Below, piece after piece: positions 40,628 to 47,601 of a DNA stretch of 64,000 nucleotides; the first letter of the stretch is position 1, and the number at the start of each line of letters is the position of its first letter. The notes under the pieces are model-generated. The model did no database searches. It had not been told where the DNA came from and was given only the letters and a program-made list of their open reading frames with translations. This DNA comes from JAZOXB01 sp040096185 (lineage in GTDB: Bacteria > Bacillota > Clostridia > Oscillospirales > Oscillospiraceae): contig NZ_JBBMFF010000241.1 of the NCBI RefSeq assembly GCF_040096185.1, positions 5,854-69,853 on the forward strand, given 5' to 3'. The position numbers were made by a program, and so were the translations under genes.

Positions 40628-40903
40628 ATGAAACTCGCTCTTGGTATGATCGAGACCCGTGGCCTGATCGGCGCTGTCGAAGCGGCCGATGCGATGGTCA
40701 AGGCAGCCGATGTGCATCTCATCGGCAAGCAGCAGATCGGCTCCGGCCTCGTGACCGTTATGGTCCGCGGCGATGTCGGCGCCGTCAAGGCCGCTGTGGA
40801 CGCAGGCGCCACCGCTGCAAAGCGCGTCGGTGAGCTGTACGGCACCCATGTCATCCCGTCCCCGCACGATGACGTGGAGGCTATCCTGCCGAAGCTCGGA
40901 TGA
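40628..40903 (+). CDS. BMC-H hexameric shell protein, copy 3
   Basis: A 91-residue BMC domain protein differing from copy 2 at three positions (N28D, and N89K with I90L at the C-terminus). CTGGAGG precedes the ATG. Its stop overlaps the start of the third BMC-P gene (ATGA), coupling hexamer and pentamer translation. Confidence 0.97.
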   Translation: MKLALGMIETRGLIGAVEAADAMVKAADVHLIGKQQIGSGLVTVMVRGDVGAVKAAVDAGATAAKRVGELYGTHVIPSPHDDVEAILPKLG

Positions 40904-41187
40904 AGCTGGCCAGGGTCGTCGGGAACGTCGTCTCTACGGTGAAGGATGCCTGCTACACCGGTCAGAAGCTGATGATCATCGACTATATCGACGAGAACGG
41001 CAGCCTGACCGGGAACCAGGCCATCGCCTTTGACGTGGCGGACGCCGGGATCGGGGATACGGTCCTTGTGAATGTCGAGGGCGGCTCGGCGAACATGTTC
41101 CTCGGCCGCTCCGTCATCGCCGATTTGACGATCTGCGGTGTTATCGACCACATCACGCTCGACGGCGAGACCCGGGAATACCACTGA
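40900..41187 (+). CDS. BMC pentameric vertex protein (EutN/CcmL family), copy 3
   Basis: A 95-residue BMC-P protein. KLARVVGNVVSTVKDACYTG at the start, FDVADAGIGDTVLVNVEGGSA in the core and ICGVIDHITLDG at the end match EutN/CcmL. The YIDENGSLTGNQ insertion makes it closest to the classical EutN pattern. The start overlaps the BMC-H copy 3 stop by 4 nt. Confidence 0.95.
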   Translation: MKLARVVGNVVSTVKDACYTGQKLMIIDYIDENGSLTGNQAIAFDVADAGIGDTVLVNVEGGSANMFLGRSVIADLTICGVIDHITLDGETREYH

Positions 41188-41228
41188 GGTGACGCATTCC
41201 CACATTCCACGAAACAGGTGAGATGGAT

Positions 41229-41993
41229 ATGGATATCGAAGCGATCCGGAAACAGGTGGAGCAGCAGGTCATGCAGTATTTCCATCTGGAACCGACGGTA
41301 ACGGACGCGCCCTATGCCGGCATGGTCACGGGCGTGGACGTGATCTCCCATCTGGAGCACTCTCTTCTCAACCCCGACACGACGCTTGAGACCATCGAGC
41401 GCGAATGTGCCGTCGCACGGAAATACTCCGTCGCAGCGGTCTGCGTTGCACCGTACTATGTACCGGCTGCGCGCGAGATCCTGCTCGGCAGCCCCGTCGC
41501 CGTCGGCACGGCCATCGGGTTCCCGCACGGCTGCATGTCGCAGGCCGCCAAGCTGGCGGAGCTGCGCGAGTGCATGGCCAACGGAGCCACGGAGGTCGAC
41601 GTCGCCCTGAACGTGCTGGCCATCAAGTCCGGCCGTCTCGATGTGGCGCAGCGTGAGCTCGATGAGCTCGTGCGCTGTGCGGTCGGCAAGGTCCAGCTCA
41701 AGGCCGTGTTCGAGCACGCGCTCTACACGCCGGAGGAGAAGCGCGCCGTTCTGCAGATGCTGCGCAGCAGCGGCGTGAACTATGTGAAGATCCAGAATAT
41801 GCTCAGCGGCCACGGCGCCCGCGTTGAGGATGTCCGCTTTGCCAGCGAGATCCTCGGCCGCAATGTCGGCATCAAGATCGACGGCGGCATCAAAACGCTC
41901 GCGCAGGCAGAAGAACTGCTTGCCGCAGGCGCAACGCGCCTTGGCCTGACGGCCACGGCGAAGATCGCCGAGGAAGCGCTGAAAAACGCATAA
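41229..41993 (+). CDS. Divergent DeoC/LacD-type class I aldolase with altered phosphate pocket
   Basis: A 254-residue paralog of the next gene. I use ATG 41229: AGGTGAG ends 6 nt before it, and the N-terminus DIEAIRKQVEQQVMQYF then lines up with the one of the second aldolase. The DERA catalytic residues are kept: D124 in TEVDVALN, Schiff-base K187 in NYVKIQN, and K216 in GIKIDGG. But the phosphate-binding TSTG after the Schiff-base lysine is replaced by IQNM, and the SS near the C-terminus by TA (241-242). It probably accepts another aldol substrate, or serves as a partner of the canonical copy. The first ~20 residues look like an encapsulation helix. Confidence 0.8.
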   Translation: MDIEAIRKQVEQQVMQYFHLEPTVTDAPYAGMVTGVDVISHLEHSLLNPDTTLETIERECAVARKYSVAAVCVAPYYVPAAREILLGSPVAVGTAIGFPHGCMSQAAKLAELRECMANGATEVDVALNVLAIKSGRLDVAQRELDELVRCAVGKVQLKAVFEHALYTPEEKRAVLQMLRSSGVNYVKIQNMLSGHGARVEDVRFASEILGRNVGIKIDGGIKTLAQAEELLAAGATRLGLTATAKIAEEALKNA

Positions 41994-42018
41994 ACGATAC
42001 GAAAGGAAACGACTTTCA

Positions 42019-42852
42019 ATGGATATCAATGAAATTATCAGACAGGTAACGGAGGAGATCTGCTCCAAGTACGGCGCGCAGACCCAGACGCCCGCCGCGA
42101 GCGACGGCTATACCCCGGCAGACATGGCCAAGTACATTGACCATACCTACCTGAAGCCGGAAGCCAGCGTCAACGAGATCCGCAAGATCTGCGACGAGGC
42201 CAAGAAGTATCACTGCGCCAGCGTGTGCGTGAACCCCTCCTACATTCAGTATGTCGCCCAGCAGCTCGAGGGCAGCGGCGTGACGCCGTGCTGCGTAATC
42301 GCTTTCCCGTTCGGCACCAGCACCCCCGAGGCGAAGGCCTTCGAGGCCTCCGACGCCGCCTCCAAGGGCGCTCGTGAGATCGACATGGTCATCAATGTCG
42401 GCGCCATCAAGTCCGGCGACTGGCTGCTTGTCAAGCGCGACATCGAGGGCGTTGTCAACGCCGTCAAGGGCCGCGCCAAGGTCAAGGTCATCATCGAGGC
42501 CTGCCTCCTGACCGACGAAGAGAAGGTCAAGGCCTGCACCGTCGCGAAGCTCGCCGGCGCTGCCTTCGTGAAGACCTCCACCGGTTATTCCACCGGCGGC
42601 GCTACCGTCGAGGATGTCCGCCTGATGCGCGAGACCGTCGGCCCCGAGATGGGCGTCAAGGCCTCCGGCGGCGTTCGTACCTATGACGATGCCATTGCCA
42701 TGCTCAAGGCCGGTGCAAACCGTCTGGGCTGCAGCTCCACGATGAAGATCGTCAGCGGCGTGAAGGAAGACGAGCATAAGTGCGTCAACTGCGGCAACTG
42801 CAAGAACCAGTGCCCGTCCGGCAACGTCGAAATCCGCAAGAAGCTGTATTGA
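42019..42852 (+). CDS. deoC: Deoxyribose-5-phosphate aldolase with N-terminal targeting helix and C-terminal 4Fe-4S motif
   Basis: A 277-residue enzyme that splits 2-deoxyribose-5-P into glyceraldehyde-3-P and acetaldehyde. All DERA residues are present: D122 (REIDMVIN), Schiff-base K185 in FVKTSTGYSTGG, K214 in GVKASGG, and the phosphate-binding SS at 239-240. Two additions are notable. First, residues 1-18 (DINEIIRQVTEEICSKY) form an amphipathic helix with a Thr/Pro/Ala linker, like BMC encapsulation peptides. Second, the tail HKCVNCGNCKNQCPSGN has C255, C258, C261 and C265-Pro, the exact spacing of a 4Fe-4S ferredoxin motif. Usual DERAs are about 220-260 residues and lack it. It is the presumed entry enzyme of the microcompartment. 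Confidence 0.94.
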   Translation: MDINEIIRQVTEEICSKYGAQTQTPAASDGYTPADMAKYIDHTYLKPEASVNEIRKICDEAKKYHCASVCVNPSYIQYVAQQLEGSGVTPCCVIAFPFGTSTPEAKAFEASDAASKGAREIDMVINVGAIKSGDWLLVKRDIEGVVNAVKGRAKVKVIIEACLLTDEEKVKACTVAKLAGAAFVKTSTGYSTGGATVEDVRLMRETVGPEMGVKASGGVRTYDDAIAMLKAGANRLGCSSTMKIVSGVKEDEHKCVNCGNCKNQCPSGNVEIRKKLY

Positions 42853-42889
42853 TTTATTCCAAGCGCAACATAGAAAGGATCTGACCCCC

Positions 42890-43639
42890 ATGAGAAAACC
42901 CATGATCGCGGGCAACTGGAAAATGAACAAGACGCCCGCTGAGACCGTCGCCCTTGTCGAAGACCTGAAGAAGATCCAGGTCCGCACGAAGGCGGAAGTC
43001 GTTGTCTGCCCGATGACCGTCAGCCTGTTCGCTGCCGCAACGCAGCTGAAGGGCACGGACATCAAGCTCGGTGCGCAGAACGTCCATTTTGAGGACAAGG
43101 GCGCTTTCACCGGCGAGTGCAACATCGCCAGCCTGAAAGAGCTCGGCGTCGAGTATGTCATCCTCGGCCATTCCGAGCGCCGTCAGTACTTCGCCGAGAC
43201 CGACGAGACCGTCAACAAAAAGGTCCTGAAGGTTCTGGCCGAAGGCCTGAAGCCCATTGTCTGCGTCGGCGAGAGCCTGCAGCAGAAGCAGACCAACATC
43301 ACGAACGAAGTCGTCTGCATGCAGACGAAGGCCGCTCTGTGCGGCGTCAGCCCGGCAAAGGTGACGGATGTCGTCATCGCCTATGAGCCGATCTGGGCCA
43401 TTGGCACCGGCATGACCGCCACGGCGACGGACGCCAACCGCACCATCGCCGCCATCCGTGCTGCGATCCGCGAGCTGTTCGGTGACGCTGCCGATCAGGT
43501 CCGTATCCTCTACGGCGGCAGCATGAACGACAAGAACGCGACCGAGCTGATGAGCCAGCCTGAGATCGACGGCGGCCTGATCGGCGGCGCGAGCCTTGTT
43601 GCCGAGAAGTTCGAGAAGGTCATCAACTATCACGGCTGA
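42890..43639 (+). CDS. tpiA: Triose-phosphate isomerase
   Basis: A 249-residue TIM-barrel enzyme. The catalytic Lys is in NWKMNK (residues about 8-13), the His in ILGHSERR, the Glu in AYEPIWAIGTG, and the phosphate loop is ILYGGSM. All are intact. It is the last gene of the BMC operon, 37 nt after deoC, where it can take glyceraldehyde-3-P from the aldolase to dihydroxyacetone-P. Most genomes keep tpiA with gapA/pgk; I cannot tell from the window whether another copy exists. AGAAAGGA ribosome site. Confidence 0.97.
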   Translation: MRKPMIAGNWKMNKTPAETVALVEDLKKIQVRTKAEVVVCPMTVSLFAAATQLKGTDIKLGAQNVHFEDKGAFTGECNIASLKELGVEYVILGHSERRQYFAETDETVNKKVLKVLAEGLKPIVCVGESLQQKQTNITNEVVCMQTKAALCGVSPAKVTDVVIAYEPIWAIGTGMTATATDANRTIAAIRAAIRELFGDAADQVRILYGGSMNDKNATELMSQPEIDGGLIGGASLVAEKFEKVINYHG

Positions 43640-43658
43640 TCCTATTCGGAACAACACG

Positions 43659-43684
43659 AGCCCCGGTGCATCGCACCGGGGCTT
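43659..43684 (+). terminator. Terminator of the microcompartment operon
   Basis: A perfect 11-bp stem AGCCCCGGTGC / GCACCGGGGCT with a 3-nt loop, 20 nt after the tpiA stop. The T run is short because the MITE-like element starts at 43685. Confidence 0.75.
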
Positions 43685-43877
43685 CCGCTTGTCAAAAAAG
43701 TCCCTTTGGACTTTTTCGCCAAGCTGCTTTCAGAATTGCAAAATAGAATTTTGCAGTATTATTTTGCAATTCTGCCGCTGCGGCGGGTGATTGAACGCGA
43801 AAGGACACCCTGACGGTTTCTTTTCACACTTTTCTTCCCTCCGTAATTTTCGGCTGGGCAGGTTTTTCGACAGTCTG
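43685..43877 (-). repeat. 193-bp MITE-like element, copy C, flanked by a 27-bp direct repeat
   Basis: Read on the minus strand it is a full-length copy of the element at 31486-31678, with the same inner palindrome and end hairpin and mostly single-base differences. A 27-bp sequence holding the whole terminator hairpin occurs directly before (43658-43684) and directly after (43878-43904). The 340-bp gap 43640-43979 thus holds two copies of the tpiA terminator, this element and a third hairpin (43930-43966), and no gene. Confidence 0.75.
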
Positions 43878-43878
43878 G

Positions 43879-43905
43879 AGCCCCGGTGCATCGCACCGGG
43901 GCTTT
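43879..43905 (+). terminator. Second copy of the tpiA terminator hairpin
   Basis: The same 11-bp stem and loop as at 43659-43683, followed here by TTT; part of the 27-bp direct repeat around the MITE-like element. Confidence 0.6.
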
Positions 43906-43929
43906 GCTTGTTTGCGGATGATGTGAACA

Positions 43930-43966
43930 GCTCCCGGTGCGGTTTGATACTGCACCGGGAGCTTTT
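43930..43966. terminator. Hairpin between the converging tpiA and pgsA transcripts
   Basis: An 11-bp stem GCTCCCGGTGC / GCACCGGGAGC followed by TTTT on the plus strand. It lies 14 bp beyond the pgsA stop and may terminate that operon, although the minus-strand U-tract is weak. Confidence 0.55.
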
Positions 43967-43979
43967 CCGTCGGAAACGG

Positions 43980-44525
43980 TTATTTCGTATTCTCGAACAC
44001 GTCGTGATTCCGGACGAAGTATTCGATGCCGGAATAGAGCGTCGTGACGGTGATAGCGGCCACGACAACCCAGTCGAGCACCTCGCTGAACACAAAGCGG
44101 CGGCCGAAGACGAGCATGAAGCTCAGGCCTGTCATGGTGACAGCAGTCTTGACCTTACCGGACCAACCGGCTGCAATGACGCGGCCCTTTCCGGCGGCGA
44201 TGAGACGCAGACCTGTCACGGCAAATTCGCGCGCCAGAACGATCATCAGTGCCCAGGCAGGATAGATGCCCCATTCGCAGAACATGGCCATAGCGGCGAT
44301 GACAAGCACCTTATCGGCCAGCGGGTCAAGGAATTTGCCGAGGTCCGTCACCTGATTGCAGCGGCGCGCGATCTGACCGTCCAGAATATCGGAAAGACTG
44401 GCCACGGCAAACACGACGCAGGAGACGATCTGCATCCAGCTCCAGATCTCACTGAGGTACATACAGACCAGAAAAACCGGGATCATCACGACACGAAACA
44501 GCGTGATCTTCGTTGCAGTCGTCAT
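43980..44525 (-). CDS. pgsA: CDP-diacylglycerol--glycerol-3-phosphate 3-phosphatidyltransferase
   Basis: A 181-residue membrane enzyme making phosphatidylglycerol-phosphate, the first step to PG and cardiolipin. The CDP-alcohol phosphotransferase signature is complete: DILDGQIARR followed by G and FLDPLADKVL (pattern D-x2-D-G-x2-A-R-x8-G-x3-D-x3-D, residues about 45-75). About five spans. Its ATG overlaps the rimO stop (TAATG), so it is the last gene of a long housekeeping operon. Confidence 0.95.
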   Translation of the reverse strand: MTTATKITLFRVVMIPVFLVCMYLSEIWSWMQIVSCVVFAVASLSDILDGQIARRCNQVTDLGKFLDPLADKVLVIAAMAMFCEWGIYPAWALMIVLAREFAVTGLRLIAAGKGRVIAAGWSGKVKTAVTMTGLSFMLVFGRRFVFSEVLDWVVVAAITVTTLYSGIEYFVRNHDVFENTK

Positions 44526-45859
44526 TATGCATTCTCCTCCATTTCACCGACCAGGTCGCCGTCCTCGGCACCTGTGATGCGGACCATTACAAACTCACCG
44601 GGAACGACACTGCGCGCCGCAGAGAACAGCACGCGGCCGTCGATATCGGGCGAGTCGGCATAGGTCCGGCCGAAGCAGCGGCCGGTCTCCGGCTCTTCGC
44701 CCTCGCAAAGCACCTCCATGACCGTCCCGACGCGGGCTGCGTTGTACGCATCCATGATGCGCGACTGCAGCTCGGCGATGATCTCGGCGCGGCGCTGCGC
44801 GACCTCCTCGTCCGCATGTTCCATTTTGGCGGCAGGCGTTCCGTCCTCGGGGGAGAACACGAACGCACCGACGCGCTCGAGCTTGTTCTCACGGAGCCAG
44901 GTACAGAGCTCTTCGAACTCGGCCTCGCCCTCGCCGGGCAGGCCCGTGATGAGGCTCGTGCGGATGACGGCGTCGGGCAGGCGGCTGCGCAGCTTCTGGA
45001 GCATCTCGTCCAGCTCGGCGCGGGTCCCGCGGCGGTTCATGCGGCGCAGGATCGCGTCGTTCACATGCTGGATAGGAATGTCCATGTAGTTGACGAGCTT
45101 CGGCTCGGACGCGAACGTGTCCAGCAGCTCGTCCGTGATCATATCGGGGTAGAGGTAGTGCACGCGGATCCAGTGGAAGCCCTCAATGCGGCACAGCTCG
45201 TGCAGCAGGAGGGGAAGGCGCGGCGCGCCGTACAGGTCCGTGCCGTAGCGGCTCGTGTCCTGCGCGACGACGATCAGCTCCTTGACGCCGGACTCCGCAA
45301 GGCCGCGGGCCTCCTGCAGGATGTCCTCCACGGCGCGGCTGCGGTAGCGCCCGCGCAGATGGGGGATGATGCAGAAGGCGCAGAAATTGTTGCAGCCCTC
45401 GGCGATCTTGATGTAGGCATAGTGCTGCGGCGTCGTGAGCACGCGCCCGGCCTCGTCTGCCGGGGCGTCGATGTCGCCGAACTCGCTGACGGTCTCGCCG
45501 CCGTTCAGCAGGCGGTCCGCCACGGAGACGATGTCGTCATAGCTGCCTGTGCCGAGCACGCCGTCGACCTCCGGCATCTCCTGCAGGATCTCGTCCTGAT
45601 AGCGCTGCGACAGGCAGCCTGTCACGAGCAGTCGGCCGATGCGGCCCTCCTGCTTCAGCGCGCCCATGGCGAGAATGTTGTCGATGGCCTCGCTCTTGGC
45701 CGAGTCGATAAAGCCGCAGGTGTTGACGATCACGAGATCCGCGCCGTCCACATCCTCCTGCAGGGTGTAGCCTGCCTGCTGCAGGCGATAGAGCATCTGT
45801 TCTGCGTTGACCTGATTTTTGGCACAGCCAAGGGAGATCATTCCCACTCGTTTGCCCAT
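44525..45859 (-). CDS. rimO: Ribosomal protein uS12 methylthiotransferase RimO
   Basis: A 444-residue radical-SAM enzyme that methylthiolates an aspartate of ribosomal protein S12. The N-terminal MTTase domain starts GMISLGCAKNQVNAEQML (RimO-type rather than MiaB-type). The radical-SAM cysteines are in GCNNFCAFCIIP with GRYRSR after them. A C-terminal TRAM domain follows (about 375-440). The ATG at 45859 is the first one that keeps the domain intact; frames reaching further upstream run into recX. It lies 20 nt downstream of recX. Confidence 0.93.
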   Translation of the reverse strand: MGKRVGMISLGCAKNQVNAEQMLYRLQQAGYTLQEDVDGADLVIVNTCGFIDSAKSEAIDNILAMGALKQEGRIGRLLVTGCLSQRYQDEILQEMPEVDGVLGTGSYDDIVSVADRLLNGGETVSEFGDIDAPADEAGRVLTTPQHYAYIKIAEGCNNFCAFCIIPHLRGRYRSRAVEDILQEARGLAESGVKELIVVAQDTSRYGTDLYGAPRLPLLLHELCRIEGFHWIRVHYLYPDMITDELLDTFASEPKLVNYMDIPIQHVNDAILRRMNRRGTRAELDEMLQKLRSRLPDAVIRTSLITGLPGEGEAEFEELCTWLRENKLERVGAFVFSPEDGTPAAKMEHADEEVAQRRAEIIAELQSRIMDAYNAARVGTVMEVLCEGEEPETGRCFGRTYADSPDIDGRVLFSAARSVVPGEFVMVRITGAEDGDLVGEMEENA

Positions 45860-45878
45860 CGGGGTTGTACCTCTTTCC

Positions 45879-46499
45879 TTATTCCTCCGGAAAATCCGGG
45901 TCGTAACGTTCGAGCGCGCGGCGGATATCGCCCCACGCATGGCCGCGGCGCAGCAGCGCGTCTGCTGCGCGGCGGATCTCCGTGCGGTCGGGCTGCCTGC
46001 CGCGGAACCGCTTCTGTAAAAATGCGTCGATCGCGTCGTCCTGCTCCGGGAGCTCGGCAAGAGCCTCGTCCCACAGCTCGCGCGGGATGTGCTTGGCGTA
46101 GAGCATCTGCCGGATGCGTGCCGCGCCGTAGCCCTTTGCCGTGCCGCTGCGGACGATCTGCCGGGCTGCGGCCTCGTCATCGAGCAGGGAGAGCCCGTCG
46201 AGCCATTCGACGGCCTGCCTGGCGTTCTCGGGCGATTCGCCCTTCTGGCGCAGACGGTGCTCCAGCTCGGCGCGGGAGACCGTTGCGGCGGACAGAATGC
46301 GAACGGCGCGCTCCTTTGCGGACGCGGAGCCGGCAGCGGCCTCGAGCGAGGCGCGTGCGGCGTCCGGGATGTCCATGCCGGGGCGCAGGCTCAGGTCCGC
46401 GACCACGGCCGGGAGCACCAGCATGGCTTCGCCGCTGTCAAAGCGCAGACGCAGCTTGCCCTGCGGCGAGCGCGTCTGTTCAATGGCAAGCAGACGCAT
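45879..46499 (-). CDS. recX: Regulatory protein RecX
   Basis: A 206-residue RecA modulator made of three-helix repeats. Typical segments are LSRAELEHRLRQKGES-like (VSRAELEHRLRQKG), DDEAAARQIVRSGTAKGYGAARIRQ and LRRGHAWGDIRRAL. An N-terminal beta stretch of about 70 residues (RLLAIEQTRSPQGKLRLRF) is present. The ATG overlaps the recA stop (TAATG), the usual recA-recX order and coupling. Confidence 0.92.
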   Translation of the reverse strand: MRLLAIEQTRSPQGKLRLRFDSGEAMLVLPAVVADLSLRPGMDIPDAARASLEAAAGSASAKERAVRILSAATVSRAELEHRLRQKGESPENARQAVEWLDGLSLLDDEAAARQIVRSGTAKGYGAARIRQMLYAKHIPRELWDEALAELPEQDDAIDAFLQKRFRGRQPDRTEIRRAADALLRRGHAWGDIRRALERYDPDFPEE

Positions 46500-47599
46500 T
46501 ATTCGGCGTCAAAGTCGTCCGCCGAGACATCCACGGGCTTGGCTGGCGCAGTGGGCTGCTTGATGCGGCTGTTCTGGACCTCCATCAGGTGGGTACGGAC
46601 GCGCGCCTCCAGCTCGGCGGCCAGCTCGGGATGATCGGCGATATACTGCTTGGCATTGTCGCGGCCCTGCCCGATGCGCTCGTCGCCGACGGAGAACCAG
46701 CTGCCGCTCTTATTGACAAGCTCCAGCGTGACGGCGATATCCAACAGCTCGCCGAAGCGGGAGATGCCCTCGCCGTACATGATATCGAACACGGCCTCAC
46801 GGAAGGGGGGCGCGCACTTGTTCTTGATGACCTTTACGCGCGTGCGGTTGCCGACGATCTCAGTGCCGCTCTTGATGGCCTCGATCTTACGGACGTCCAG
46901 ACGCACGGAGGAGTAGAACTTCAGGGCGTTGCCACCGGTCGTGGTCTCGGGGTTTCCGTACATGACGCCGATCTTCATACGCAGCTGGTTGATGAAGATG
47001 ACGATGCAGTTTGTCTTGGAGACGGTGCCAGCCAGCTTGCGCAGAGCCTGCGACATCAGGCGGGCCTGCAGACCGACAAAGGCCTCACCCATCTCGCCCT
47101 CGATCTCGGCGCGGGGCGTCAGAGCAGCGACAGAGTCGACGACGACGACGTCAATGGCGCCGGAGCGGACGAGGGCGTCCGTGATATCGAGAGCCTGTTC
47201 GCCGGTGTCCGGCTGGGAAACGAGCATGGAGTCGATGTCCACGCCGATGGCGGCCGCATAAACGGGATCGAGCGCGTGCTCGGCATCCACAAAGGCGACT
47301 TCGCCGCCGCGCTTCTGTGCCTCCGCCAAAACGTGCAGGGCAAGTGTCGTCTTACCGGAGGATTCCGGACCGTAGATCTCGACGATACGGCCGCGGGGCA
47401 GGCCGCCGATGCCGAGGGCAGCGTCCAGTGCAAGGGAGCCGGTGGGGATGGCGTCCACGTTCATCTCCGGACGGTCGCCCAGACGCATGACGGCGCCCTT
47501 GCCGTAGTTTTTCTCGATCTGGTGCAGCGCGGTTTCCAACGCTTTTTTCTTGTCGTCTGCGGGCGCGGGGGCCTCGTAGGCGGGCTTTTTCTGTGCCAT
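46499..47599 (-). CDS. recA: Recombinase RecA
   Basis: A 366-residue DNA strand-exchange ATPase and SOS coprotease. Walker A GPESSGKTT (about 70-78), Walker B VVVDSVAALTPRAEIEGE, L1/L2 loops and the FINQLRMKIGVMYGNPETTTGG stretch are intact. The length is normal, with an extended Pro/Ala-rich start (QKKPAYEAPAPADDKKK). It starts 3 nt after the prmC stop, so it depends on upstream promoters here. I found no obvious LexA box in the adjacent coding sequence. Confidence 0.98.
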   Translation of the reverse strand: MAQKKPAYEAPAPADDKKKALETALHQIEKNYGKGAVMRLGDRPEMNVDAIPTGSLALDAALGIGGLPRGRIVEIYGPESSGKTTLALHVLAEAQKRGGEVAFVDAEHALDPVYAAAIGVDIDSMLVSQPDTGEQALDITDALVRSGAIDVVVVDSVAALTPRAEIEGEMGEAFVGLQARLMSQALRKLAGTVSKTNCIVIFINQLRMKIGVMYGNPETTTGGNALKFYSSVRLDVRKIEAIKSGTEIVGNRTRVKVIKNKCAPPFREAVFDIMYGEGISRFGELLDIAVTLELVNKSGSWFSVGDERIGQGRDNAKQYIADHPELAAELEARVRTHLMEVQNSRIKQPTAPAKPVDVSADDFDAE

Positions 47600-47601
47600 G
47601 G

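Noticed and set aside
39750..40903. CRISPR-like repetition
   Set aside because: The repeated DNA is three paralogous BMC-H genes with intact frames, not short spaced repeats.
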